Under the pieces are notes generated by a model. The model was not told the DNA's origin. It worked only from the letters and a program-made list of their open reading frames with translations, and searched no databases. A stretch of DNA of 64,000 nt, taken from positions 17,226,501 through 17,290,500 of the forward strand of contig NC_088787.1 in the NCBI RefSeq assembly GCF_949628265.1. The letters run 5' to 3'. Position 1 is the first letter of the stretch, and every line of letters starts with the position of its first letter. The translations under genes and the position numbers were made by a program. Origin of the DNA: Cloeon dipterum (taxonomy: Eukaryota > Arthropoda > Insecta > Ephemeroptera > Baetidae). Below are positions 51,535 to 64,000 of the stretch, in pieces.

Positions 51535-52120
51535 TCATCCATGTGTGCTCCTTTTCACATATTCTTTACGTTTAATTTTAAACTCTTCGGTGATCAAGAT
51601 CTCTTTCATTTCTTCTGGTAAGGAGTTGTGTAATTTAACTGCATCACTAAAATGAGATTCCTCTCCCGAATTTACTCTTTCTTGGGCTCGTATAATAATT
51701 ACTACCAGTTCAAGTTCCATTCCAAAACACACCTCACAAGTTGAGTTTCATCTGAAAGATAGTTAGGATCTTCACCGTTTTTATTTATTTTTGTTTAAAA
51801 AACACCAATGCACTGTTTAAAGCAATTTTTCTCAATTGTTAGCCAGTTTAACTTTTCCAACATTCTTGCTAATCTGGTTCTCTCTATACACCTTAGTATT
51901 ATGCGCATGGCTGTATTCTGCAGCACTTGCATTTTTCCTTATTCTCACTACTCGTCGCAAACAATATACTCGAGCAGTAGTCAAAACTAAGAAGTACATA
52001 ATGCAAATGTAAATTAATATTTTTGTCTTCCTTGATAATTCTCATTTCCAATCCTACCAATGCTAATTGGAACTCTAAATCTTATCAGTTGCGAGAAAAT
52101 TTTCATAAAAAGTTTGGTTA
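51535..52120 (-). mobile_element. Decayed 3' fragment of a non-LTR retrotransposon (LINE) reverse transcriptase ORF
   Basis: Read on the minus strand, three pieces in different frames match the C-terminal part of LINE reverse transcriptases in the correct order: FDYCSSILF at about 51958-51990, NTAMRIILRC followed by MLEKLNWLTIEK at about 51820-51930, and AVKLHNSLPEEMKE with a basic tail at 51535-51660. Intervening text such as EDPNYLSDETQLV fits the same region. Frameshifts and stops show that it is dead. The 5' part (endonuclease and RT core) is absent, as in a 5'-truncated insertion. Jockey/CR1-like by general look; the clade is not resolved. Confidence 0.65.
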
Positions 52121-55100
52121 ATTTATTTTATGTATATAGAGTATCGCCGACTGGCACTGCTGTATTTCTCTGGATATTTGTTCATAATATTAAAGTAGAT
52201 TTTTTTTCTTAACCGCAAGCACACGTTCGATAGTTACTAACTTCCGAGAAGTACACCAGATATTGACACGCGCGTTCTCTTTCTTTTCCGTCGGCTTTCC
52301 TCAATTACAGTTAGCTCTTGTTTTTCAAATTCCAGGTATACGAATATACGCCACAGGGAAGCACTGCTCTTTGCACAGAGTACAAAAAAATAAAACGCTC
52401 CAAGCTGCTTGATTCCTCCCCGGTACGAGATATAACTTTTATACGTTTGCGAGCCAAGATCAAGGCCTGTCGTTATCAATTTGCCAAACGTGCAGTACTT
52501 TGCCCAGCAGCTTTGTTTTCTCGCATCTGCCAACGACAGAGTTGGAGTCGGAGGCGCACGTGTTTGTTTTTGGCTACGAAATCTACTTCCAAGCCGATAA
52601 ACTTGCAATTTGTAACGCCAGAAAATCAATATGAGAATGAATTTCCTGCTATTGGCACAGGGAAACGACCACTTGATTAGTTAGCAGCAGGAAAAAATAT
52701 ACAGGCAGCGGCGGTTCGATAATGGAACACTAACCGGCGGCAGCGGCAGCTGTCCCTAAAGGAGTAATAATAATGCGAGTAATAATAAATCATACATTTC
52801 TCAACGTGCGTGCATTTTGGAAGGATATCTTTTGTTCCTGAAACGGAATACTCCTTGTTAAGCGGAACAAGAGATTCCATTTCTCTATAAGTGCCCTCGT
52901 GAAGAAAGCCGCTCAGTGGAAGGGAAAAACTGCTGGATAGAGTAATCGAATCTTGTTCGAGTAATTAAAACGCAAAGTTTATGACGACATCAAAGTCTGA
53001 ATAATTCGCTCTGCACCAGTGGCAAGCTAGCGTTTGATTTTTTTAACCGAGCTGCCAATCGCCGGCCAATTGTATTATTATGTTTGGTGACGAGTGTTGG
53101 TTGATCCAATTTGGCTGAAATATTTACCCAGCAGCAGTGCAATCGCAAATGGATGGAGTGTTTTAGTATTATATTTACGCTCGGCGCAAAACTTTTATTA
53201 CACACAACACAGCACAAAGCAAGCGGGGTCCGCGCGCGCGGGGAGACTTTGGGGGAGTGCATGAATAAAACAGCAGCTCGAGTTTCGTCCTCTCGCTCTC
53301 TCTCATCCCCTGCATCTGTTCCCTTCGCGGAATAAATATATATTAAATAAATCCCTCCTTCTCGCTGGAAGAAGAGTTCATCGCCGCATTGGATGCGCGC
53401 ATGTGAAGACGCTGTTGCTGCTGGAAAACGAGAGATTGATCACCTACGCGTCGTGCCTCTTCCTGTTATGATCTCCTTTCCTAATTAGTGCGTATACTCC
53501 TTCGCCGCACACTTGGTAATTAGGATATTTTCTGCTGAAACTCTATCCACAGGGCCTCGTTATTCCTTTGCTTTCGATGAAATGAGGTTGCCTTGCTCGA
53601 AAAGGGCGAACTGGCTCCATGGAGATATCGCCTATACCATTCTTTCTAATTGCATACTTTGGCTGGGATAGCAAAATGTTCAGCAATAAATCAGCTGAAA
53701 TCTAGGATTTTTTTTCCAAAACACTATCAATCAGTTAAGTCACGACTTTCGCCGCGATTTGTGCGTATTCGACGCATAATGTCATCTTAGCAACAAGATG
53801 AATGTGCCTATGAAAATAATTATTATTGATTTTTGTAGCAAATTCCATCACTGCATCTCCACATAAATTACCGATTTGAAACCCAAAAAAGTAGCTTGAA
53901 ACATCGTTTTGTTGATGTTTGCAAAAAATCTGGATAATTTTTGCTCCAATACTCATAGTCCGGCAGGACCCACGCACCGGAGTTAAAATAATGATGAAGC
54001 ACACACTTAATACCAAGTTTTTGGCAAATTTTCCTCTTCAGCCCGTCCTCCTCACGATTTGCCTAAGTCCCTCTTAATGCTTAATTGCATGGCATTTCCT
54101 GCCCGAACAAAGGAATGCGCCCATCATCTCGAGCTTTTATCATCTCGTCGCCATACAGCCTCCAAAAGAATGGCTCTCGCGGCGCCACTCCTAAGTCCGC
54201 AAAGTCTACCGCGCGATTGCATTTGAAACATGTACGCCACGCTTTTCTCCTTGGTACTGAATAATCTCGCTGTCTCGTGTTGCAATTGAACTGCAGCTCG
54301 CATTGTGCAGCTACAGTGCTGACCCTGAACTCAATTACCAACTCGCAGTGCGCACAAGAGAAGTTTTATGCGCGAACTGTAAGTGTGCGGTGTGCCGTTA
54401 AAATAACAAACGAGACGCATTAAGCTTTTTATATGTATAGAGAAAAGTGGACGTTGCTGTCGATTTTCAAGAGAATTATTGCACTTCTCAGAAGTGTCAC
54501 CTGTTTTATCTGATGCAAAGAGTGCCATGAGCGGGTGTGCACTAGCTTTTACTCATTCCTTTCTCAACGCGTGCATGTGTACAGACTGTTGATTGTAATG
54601 ACAGTGACGCAACAATTACCCTCAAGCCCAAGAGAAGTTTGATCTTTGCTCCGGTCACGTCGACGCGCGCACTTTTCTTCACCACGTTGCAGCGAGTGAG
54701 CGGCACCGAGTTTGTGTTCAATTCTTTTCCAGCTAAATGGCATTTTCTTGCTAGCAGAGATAGATATATATGTTGTGCATACAGTCGGGAACTTTATTTA
54801 TTAGAAACGAATGCAGCGGGCGTTGGTATAAGTAATAAGGTCGCGTGAGAAGCGGGGTCACGGCGGGACACTTTCATCGTGTATAGGCCATGTGACGGCA
54901 AACTATATAATGAGCGGTGCTAGCACGTGGAAAACGAAATTTGGCTTTTGAAAGTCGATTTGAAAAAAAACGTGCAACCCCAAAAAACAACTCGCTGTTT
55001 GAATGAGATTGGTTGGTTATTCAATTATTAAAAGTGACATGAAAGAGTTTTTTTGTAATTTAAAGCGATTTATTTGAATATTTACAAATGGCACTAGTGA

Positions 55101-56308
55101 AAATCAAAACCCTGTTAAATTTGTTTGCTGTGCACCTTTTGTGTATAGTAAATTAATCATCACAATTGAAAGCGTCCAGAGAAATCTGCTGCAGTCATAT
55201 TGGCATGCAGTAAAATGCACACAATGCAACATTATTACGAGAGTCAACTTTCATCTTTCACATTATGCAAAATGCAGAGGCAGAGGCGTTTCCCTCCCGT
55301 TCTGCAGTGCAGCGTTAAAAACGCTGATTCTCCAGGGTATAAACTACAATATCAAATTACACGTAGCGCTGCGATTAACATATTACATCAAACGCCGCCG
55401 CCCCTGGTGCATGGCTTGTCATCGGCCATTTCCTGGCGTGCACAAACAAAACACACGACCAAATCTGGCTCATTAATTAGTGCATATAATATCAAGCACG
55501 GAAATCAGAGCAGCCCTCCTTCCTTTCCTGCTGGAGAACAAAATGTGGAGGAGGAGCGAGGCGCGAACAGTGCTAGCGTAATTATCATGCTCACGCAATC
55601 GCCCCGGCAGAGTGTAAACGTCTCCCCATCTTGCACCCACAATCTGAAAGAAAACAAACTATAACAGACCTCGGGAAGTTGAAATAGTTGAAGATGGCTG
55701 AAAATAGACCGCGCGCGACCGTCAGACTTGTCTCTTACGGGGCTCTTGAAACGCGCGCGCGGATTCGTGTCGGAAGTGTATCAGCCAACTCTAGCAGGTG
55801 AAGTTGGACGAATACAAAAATATAGGCCATATTTTGTAATGTTTATTCCGCCGGGGGACTTAACTGCCTGAGCAAGCAAATGGGCAGGAGCGCTGGAACG
55901 GCGGCAGCTGTCAGGATGTGACGTTGGAGTCAACCTTCCTCGCTGGCTCGCGGTGCAATAAAACCGCAGCCGCCAGACCGACATCCCAAATGAGCACTTA
56001 TCCGCGCTGCCGCTGGCCACTTGCAACCGACGAAAGGGAAGTTTGAACCAGGGGAAATAAATATTTCGGAATTGACCGGTCCTTGTGGTTCGCTTTATCA
56101 ATATCATTTCATTATCATCAAATTTATCTGTGTCTAAACTACAAAAAATGTTCTGTATTCATTTTATCTGGCTTTTTGTTTGATGCTAGACGAGAGTTTA
56201 TCTCTAGCATATTTTTACTATCTTTTTATTAAAAATGTTTATTTTAATGAATGACACTATCGATTTTAGTTCCATAATCTGTTCTGGGTTAAACAAACAG
56301 CACTGCCT
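52121..56308. other. Non-coding stretch
   Basis: AT-rich with patches of higher GC. ORFs of 110-150 codons on both strands around 52237-52680 and 55200-55664 have no domain or splice support. Nothing else recognised. Confidence 0.4.
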
Positions 56309-56541
56309 TTAATGAAAATTTAGCAAGGGGTCACATCCAAAAGACAGAAACTTGACCTCTTGCCCCCGTGTGCCAAGGACGAGAGTACTGATTGATCCCA
56401 TGGCTAGACTAATCATAATGAGTCGATTGGACATTCGCAGAGCTGCCTCCCGTGAAGTCAAAATCCGGTCGACGTGTGTTAGTTCATTTTCCAAATCGTT
56501 GACTCGCACGCAAGTAGTAATTGGCGAGCACGCATATCTAC
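56309..56541 (-). CDS. Orphan exon-like ORF, possible terminal exon of a nested gene
   Basis: On the minus strand a strong acceptor (ttttgtttttctag) is followed by a frame of 77 codons plus two bases, closing at TAA at 56309. The peptide includes VNDLENELTHVDRILTSRE, then a hydrophobic helix LIMISLAMGSISTLVLG, and ends CDPLLNFH. A membrane-anchored C-terminus is plausible. No partner exon was identified upstream, and I do not recognise the sequence. Chance is a real alternative. Confidence 0.2.
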
Positions 56542-59500
56542 CTAGAAAAACAAAAGGGTCCATTTTGCGAGCCACCGTCACGGTAAATTAATCAATGGCC
56601 TCAACAACATGTGACCTAATGAAAGGCGTGCCTCCAGCGATGAATGAAAGCGGCAATGTCAAACGAATCGTATTTGGCCCACCTAGCGCTAATAAAATAA
56701 GGCAAAGTGATCTGCCGCCCACGAGCACGTTGCCAGCCGGCCGCGAGGAGTGCCGCTGATGCTGCTGCAGATGGAGGGAGCACCCACTTCCGGTGCGCGT
56801 GCTTGCTCATCCAGTCGTCGCTCTCTCGCCAACCGGCGGTCTGTAAGAGCAGGCGGTATGCAGATCGCCAGACAGACAAAACGGCTAGAGAATGAAAGAC
56901 TTCCTCTCACTGTCTGGCAATCACGACCAGGTGACAAAAACACGCGCCGCTGCTCATTGTCAGTGAGGAACGCTTGACACCTGCGGCGGATTCGTATAAA
57001 TAATTGACAGGGCTGTGATCGGCCTTTTCGCCGATTTCATGCACTCTAAAGAGTAAAAAATTAGATTAGAATGATTTCTTCTCGTATAAGTGAGTTCTCG
57101 TCTTATTCGTTGAAGTAAAAATTCCATTCCTCCTAAAAATTTGTTAAACATTTTTGTAGCTTTTAAAAAGTAAAGCTTGTTTTATTTCACCAGTTCCCAG
57201 AGCCGGATCGTATTAATCAGCAAAGTATTTAGAGCACTGATATTCAAGGCGATTTGCTTAAAACACCAGCAATTCAACACCCAATGACAAACAAGATGCT
57301 GGCTGGAATCAAACTTCAAAGAAGTGGTGCAACGCTGGTTTATATCATGTTTGACAGCATCAATATTTACAAACACATGCTTCCGATTTGCCTACAAGAT
57401 GACAAGCTTGTGCCGCGCTCAAACCATCAGCACCGCATGTAAATTTTCAATCAGCTGCTCTCTCTCGTTACCCGTTGATTTCGTTGGTTTGTTTGGAAAC
57501 TCATTTGCCGGACGGCTAAATCGCGTGAAGTGTCTGTGTGAATAATCTTATCGCGCGTGGCTTATCAAACGAAGTACGGTGACTGCGGCCGCCGGATCAG
57601 CGGTGAATTTTCCCTCGCCACCGCGTGCACGAAATTTCAGTCGTCGGTCGGGGCTAACTTTGAGCTGTCTGCACTCCCAAGGCGCCTCTTTATGCCTCCT
57701 GCAGCCGTTTATCGCGTGAGGCAGGTGGATCCGCGCAGCCTGCCTCGCTTTTTACACCGCAAACACATTTCCATTTTATCTTGGCAACGAGTTTTAGCCT
57801 GCAACGAAAGAACAGAAAGAAATAAAGTAAGAAAGTGTAGGGTTGACCTGCAACCGCAACAGGTGGCCCGCACATTTTGTGTACACTCTTTCTAAGATCA
57901 ATTTGGCCACCGTGTGCCGTTTTTGTAATTAATCGAAACTTCCACGCCAGCAGACCCTCATCCTCTTTGAGGGGCACAAAAAATATGATTGCACGTCGGG
58001 TAATGACGAGCGGGTCCGTCGACCATGTGTTTCTTCTCACGTCGCTCAGTTGACCGGCGGGGCGCGGACTGAGAGCAGAAAAACCACGAAAGGCGGATCG
58101 CGTTTCACACTCATCTTCCTTACAATGTTGCTGCGAGCTCTACAAGCCGAGCATCAGCGACGCCGATTACCATGCATAATATATCATTCTAATTCGGCTT
58201 GATGTGCAAAAAAGTGTGGTCCGAAGATTAGCACGAAAATAGGATGATTTCTATGGGATTTTGTCGCCATGGAGACAATTACTGCCAAGAATTAAATATA
58301 AATGTTAGAAATGCGACATGTATTTTCGCTACTACAGCTACAATTTTTTTGGACTTAATGGCAAGCTGATGGTTTTAAAATGCGCTTAGGTTGCACACTG
58401 GACAGACCATTCCACACGCGATCTTGTTTTTCGTATTTCGTCCTCTGACAATGAGCCGCGAATCTATTTGAATATTGTTGCAATGAATTGTTATATTGCA
58501 GGAAAGAGCTTCTTGGTATTTTTTTTTGCTTGAAATATTTATTCAAATTAGGGTCCAATAGGTGGCCGAGCACCTCAACTCTGTATCAAATTTCATGGCT
58601 CAAATTTCGATAGGGTTTGCTCTTGCTGTATTCTCTCGTTTTTTTGCTGCATGATAATAATATGCAAAAATCACCTCAATCTATTAAATAAAAAATCTCC
58701 TAAGAGAACAGATTGACTACAAAAATGTTATACATCGCAAATATTTTATCTAAATTGCCTAAGTTACACGATATATTAGTGTGTTTATTTCTAACAAACA
58801 TTTCTTTTTGTCCACAGGTGAGACTTAATTCTACTCTGTTCGCTTATCAAATGAATCTTCGTACCTCAACACTATCAGTTAAGTGTAACCTGTCCAAATG
58901 CACGTGCAGATCCAATAGAGAACTCGTAAATTAATTTATATAACAATTCTTCTCTCGGCAGGAAGCAATATCCTGATCATTTTGCGCGATAACAAATGAC
59001 TTTGCTGTGCGCACAGTAAAAATTGAGTCGGCAAGTAAGACGTTTTGTCACACCATTTATCAGCAGGCAGGTGCCGCTTCCTTCCTTTACACGCAAACAT
59101 TGTGTGTTTGCACCCGTTTCACCCTATACAAGTAAAATTATTAAATTATAGCAGGAATTTGTATTATCATCTAAATGTCGGTATCAAGTAGCCGCGATCG
59201 CTGCGACATTGAGCCAAGTCGAGCCAGAGCAGCCATAGGGGCACGCAATTTTCACGCCACCGTGTGCCCCTTAAAACAGCCGGCACGAAGCCGTACTTTT
59301 GACTTAACTCTTGCATGATATGCAGAGGGAAAGAATTTCTTTCTCGAATGAGCCGTTAATGAGTTGATTTATAGGCCGAGTGATTTATGCAATTATGCTC
59401 ACACTCGTTGCACCTTTTGCGGCGACCGGTTATTTATGGCAGCCGTGAAAATAATAATTGTTATTCCTCAGCATATATACAGTGCAGGCTGAGTGAGCAC

Positions 59501-62500
59501 CGCAGAGAAACTCGCCAACGCGCGGGTAATTCTAATTTAATTACACAAGGAGCGACTGGAGGCGATATGGAATTTATTATCATAGTACGCTCGTGTTTTG
59601 TGCATGTCGTGATGCAGGTATTGTTTTCAATTAGGTTTTTATTTTTCGTAACTAAAGTGCCAGAGGTGCGGGGAACACTTCCAGCGACCATTTCCGCTTG
59701 CATTTCGTGAAAGGTTGATATAAGGTGACAATGACCTTCTTTTATCTGGAAAACCACCAAACTGAACGAATACAATCATTTCCTTCAACATTAGAAAAGT
59801 CCACTAAAGGAAAATTTAAATTAATTTTTTATTAGATAAATCAACCGCATAACGAAAGCTAGAAACAATGAATTGCACAAAGGGCGTGAAAATTATGGCT
59901 GGCGGATATAAGTAAAAATCAAGTCACGCATCCTCAGTTCATATTGAGTCACAGGCGTTGGACTTGTCAAAAAATTATGGGAATTCAATTTTGATCGGCA
60001 CGGGAGATTCCGATATGTACATTTTTTCATCGTCGAACGCGATTTGCCATTTTCCGGCACCTGCAATATAATTTCGCAAGCTCCCCTTTTTTTTTATCAA
60101 CATCCTCTTTCAACACATTTGGCATTGAAGCGAGAAGTGCGCAATGAAAAATGCATGACCGCGCTTGCAAGTGTCATGTTCGCTTGGCTATTTGCATGGC
60201 GCGGTTCGCGAAATGAGATTCGCGCCGCTGCGAGCTGCACGGTTCATTGATCGATCGATCCGAAACCGTCGGGCAGGCTGCTGAGCGGGCAGAATCTCAT
60301 TCATCTCGGCGTCACCTTTCCCACTCGCACTTGCATTACTCCACTATGTGTTCGCGCGTGCACTTGAATATTGGTGCAAAGGTGACCTTGGCGAGGTCAA
60401 TCCTCTCCGGCCATTTTGGCTTGCAGCGCAGAGCCGCAGCTTCTCATAATTTTTTTGTTCGATCTGCGTGCATTCAGCTGCACATGCACGTCCACACACA
60501 TTGCATGCACCGCTGCGTTCTTTTTTCCCCAATTTGAGCCGATTTTCGGTGTGAAATTGACCATCAACTGGGAAACAAATTGGTGCATTCCGTTCCCATG
60601 AAGTTGGCGTTTAACTTCAGCGTGGTTTCTTAAGTTTCAGCTAATTTTTGCGAAAAGAACAGAAACATTATGGAAGAGTGTATGAAACTAATTATTTAAA
60701 ATTGTAACATATAGATACCAAAGTAACTAATTCTAAAAAGTTTTGCTAAGAATTTTCAATTTTTGGCACAAACGCTTAGAGTAGATAATGCTATGAATTT
60801 CGCAAGGTTATTTATAGAAAGGTTTTCATAAAAATGAATCTCATCCTGGGAAAGAACAGGTTTGATACGATTTTGTGTGCTTACTTTGTTGTTGCTACCA
60901 CAAAATTATTTGCTTAACTGATAATTTTTGTGTCAGTTCGGCCCAAAGATATTTACGTCTTTTCCTTACGCTGTGCTCTGTAGGAGAAACATCAATTTGA
61001 TCCAGCTTGAGAACCTCTTGATTCTACCCCACAATTAAATGCAAAACTTCGTGTTTTGTTGTTTCATTTTTTTCTCCTGCCGCTTCAAAATACCTTTTTT
61101 CTTTCACTCAGCGACAGAGCATCTATTTCTGGTCCAAGTTGTCGCGGGGGGTGTTTTCTTTTCCCAGCTGGTGGTAAATTGCGTCTTCTCCGGGGGTTTT
61201 ATGCATAAACAGTGCGCTCAATGAAATCAGTCGGTCCCGAGAGGTGCGGACGGAATGAGCGAGCACGGCGACAAATCGTGAGTACGACTCTGCTAATTAC
61301 TCTCGCCGGTTTGTTCAGGACATTTGTTTTCGCGCGTTTGGCCTCGAGCGGTGAATAAATGTTTCGCAACAGCTGCACTCTTGGCTGATGAGTGGCTACT
61401 GTTTGTGTGCTCGCAGCTCGCATTTCTTTACGCCTCACGCGTTTTTTACAGTATCATATCATAAGCGACAAAATGGGTCTGTTATGGGCATCTGCTTATG
61501 CACGATTAGTTTTGAAACGTTTTGGAAAAATAAATGATGGAGAAAACTTCTCAAAGAAAGTAAAACAATGGGGAATTCATATTTATAATAATAATTTACC
61601 ATTATTAAATAATTTCATTTCCAGGAGTAAAACCAATCGGCTGTGGTAAAATATCTAAGAAGTGGCAAGCGTAAAAATTTGGTTATTTGTAATTGTCGTA
61701 TAAAGTTGATCGGGATATAAAGTCTCATTAGTGGTAACATCTTCGTCTTAGATTTATTGACCTGATACTTGACCCCATTGTGAAGAAACTGGTAACTTCA
61801 TATAAATAAGAGTCATGAAAATATTAAATGTGCTCGACGGTACAAGGAATTTGTTTAAGTGGCCAAGAAGTAGTACTGGTGAAACTGAACTCACGAAATG
61901 AACGTTCAAGTTCTTAGAATAAAAAACTTGATTAGTCTCCAGATTAAACGAGGAATCCTGCGGTTCAAGACCGAAGCTACGTGCCTCCAAAAAGCGTGCA
62001 GAGATAAGCATTATTTGACAGATACGTGTGAATTCGCCATCGGCGCCAGGGGGATCCCCGTCGCTGGATAATTGGCGCCTCCCTCGCGCGTGCTTGTGTA
62101 CACACACATGCACGCAGTCCAGATAAAGGGGGCAACGGCAAGTAATAAGGTCGGCGGGGCTCATGCGCTTGGCTGCTGTGTCCGTCCGTCCGTTCCTCTC
62201 GCCGCCGCTGTCATTGAACTTTGCAGGGGCGTTGGTGGTGCAGCCGCCGCATGCGAGCAATGCACTTCTGTGGCACAATGTCACGATTTCTGCAGACGGA
62301 CGTATCGATCGGACCCAAACTCCTCCTCCACCGTATATAGTTGGGAGCAATGTTAGATAATCAGACGTGCAGTTGCGGCAGCAGCGTCTTCCTTGCAATT
62401 ATTTCATTGTTATTATGCACCAGCGGCAGTGTTGGATCGTGGCCAAGTCGGCGGTGAATCAACCCATCTGCATTTTAGCAGTTTGTGCTTCAGGGGCATT

Positions 62501-64000
62501 GATTCTTTAATCCAGAGATGACGTTGGAAGACCTAGATTCGCCTGTTTGCGAGGAGCAGGGCATTTAAGATAATTGCACCGCGATTAGATTAACACCAAT
62601 TGCTAAAAAATGTTGATATCAATAAGATCCGACGAAAAGATTTATTGTAATTTATAGTAAAACATGCAGATGCCCTCAATTAAAAGTGAAGCAAAACGTT
62701 CATCGACGCAATTAAACTACTACTCGAATAAGAGATAAATGCAATCGTTGGCTGGTAATTCAAGGAGGCGGCTGATTTTCGTGCAATTACAAGACTTTTT
62801 ATATCAGTTGGCAAATGAGCTGTAAAACGTCGTGCGTATCACGTATGCCATCATCGCGCCGCTGACAAAAAACGAACTGCTGCCCGCTAAGCCCGCTTGC
62901 TCGCGAGGAACAGCCGCAGAGTTAGATTTCAAAAGAGGTGCACCGGCGATAATGGCATGTAAAATTAATTACCACCTGGCCGACAACTGCTGCCAATTTG
63001 CACGACTCAAAGGCTGTATTCCTTGGTCAAACATCTGCCTAAAAGGTTACGTAAAGATCATGAAACAGCAAAAAATTATGTTGTCATCATCGAGAGCTCA
63101 AACCCCTTTTTAACCCGCCGTAAATGGAAAAATATATGAGCCCACTTCGCACAAATCCATCTTGTATGAATGGAACTCCTTGAGAAACCAAGCTCTAATG
63201 AAAAGAGCAGAGCAACTCCTTTTAATTGCTTTGCATTTGCAAGTAAAATGCTCAAATCTCGAAAATTTCCACAAAATCTCTCAACTTTGTTGCTTTTTTA
63301 ATTAAATTGTCTACATTATTCCTATTGTTTCCGCTCTCAGCTTTACTCCAGCTTTTATCCTTGCAAACCATTAAATTGCAAATACCCTGGCTGCTGCTAC
63401 TGTTCTCGATTTGTTTATACTTGTTTCCACGTCCATTCATTTCGCAGCGAACACGCCTTAATAAGTTCATTGTTTTAATTCAAAGCGTGCTGCGTTTTTT
63501 TACATTATTCGTGCCAGTGGCGGCCGCCGACTGCCCGGCGATAAAATGGCATCGTGCGCGCCGAGGAGACAATAAAAACGCTGCGGCCCGCAATGGAAAA
63601 GCACAAGAAAGGCATTTCCGGTCGGTGCACCGCGTTTTTGCCATAGCTCGTCGCGTCGGTCTGTCTATCTCTCGCCAAATAATAATAAGCCGGCGCGAAC
63701 AAACGGTCGAAAATTTCCTTCTTGCACGCTCGCTACAGCTTGACGCCCGCCTTTTTTTATCATTCTCTTTCTCTCCAGCCTGTATATGCTTACACGAGGC
63801 TGTGAATCCAAGTGGTTTTTCTTCTGTGAAGGTTCAGTGTTCAGTCCAAAACTATTTCAAATTGGAATGAGAAGAGCATGCTCCTCGCGTAAAAAAATAT
63901 ATTTGGAAAGTTCACAGACGGTTTCGATAATTAACAAGAAGTTTGATTTGTCTGTGGGCAGTCAACAGAAATTAAAAATAAGTAGAGAACTATAATATAC
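56542..64000. other. Non-coding end of the window with GC-rich patches and a possible second LINE relic
   Basis: GC-rich patches lie near 56740-56900, 62040-62360 and 63520-63680. Around 61440-61800 the minus strand has words such as QVNKSKTKM and KFLRLPLL that vaguely recall a LINE reverse transcriptase, but not enough to call it. No gene is supported up to the window end. Confidence 0.35.

Noticed and set aside
61754-62398. 214-codon minus-strand ORF
   Set aside because: Half of it lies over a GC-rich patch and half over a possible LINE relic; no coherent protein, no Kozak or splice support.
63307-63870. 187-codon plus-strand ORF with a hydrophobic N-terminus
   Set aside because: Starts from a non-ATG codon in a pyrimidine-rich stretch that gives Leu/Phe by composition; it then passes into unrelated Arg-rich text.

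Overview
This is a nuclear window from an arthropod, almost certainly an insect. It is AT-rich and its genes are split by mostly short GT-AG introns. The gene set fits: a Tret1-like sugar transporter, a secreted Gly-rich cuticle-type protein, a Paraxis-type bHLH factor, HID1 and PIP4K. There are no operons, rRNAs, CRISPR arrays or tRNAs that I can support. Gene models were built by matching splice sites and codon phase by hand, and each complete model closes in frame.

Layout. (1) 21-2601, plus: the last four coding exons of a long hydrophilic protein with a coiled coil and low-complexity tail, not securely identified. (2) 4293-8894, minus: HID1, 17 coding exons, 855 aa. (3) 9927-16124, minus: a 12-TM sugar transporter, 6 exons, 509 aa. 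(4) 18687-22987, minus: a TCF15/Scleraxis-family bHLH protein, 6 exons, about 239 aa. (5) 26172-28274, plus: a secreted two-part Lys/Glu-rich then Gly/Tyr-rich structural protein, 3 exons, 447 aa. (6) 30257-33152, minus: phosphatidylinositol 5-phosphate 4-kinase, 8 exons, 420 aa. (7) 33737-34035, plus: the first coding exon of an unidentified gene that is divergent from PIP4K. A cluster of CGATA/TATCG motifs lies between the two.

From 34 kb to 64 kb almost nothing is coding. I see a second candidate first coding exon at 48687, which ends in the same splice phase as the one at 33737, a decayed non-LTR retrotransposon piece at about 51.5-52.1 kb, GC-rich islands at about 48.4, 50.7-51.2 and 62.1-62.4 kb, and an orphan exon-like ORF at 56.3 kb. 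The simplest reading is one or more very large 5' introns of a developmentally regulated gene with alternative promoters whose body lies beyond the window.

I found no convincing new biological system. The items most worth checking are the CGATA cluster, the phase-matched alternative first exons, and the conserved Cys motif outside the bHLH domain of the Paraxis homologue.
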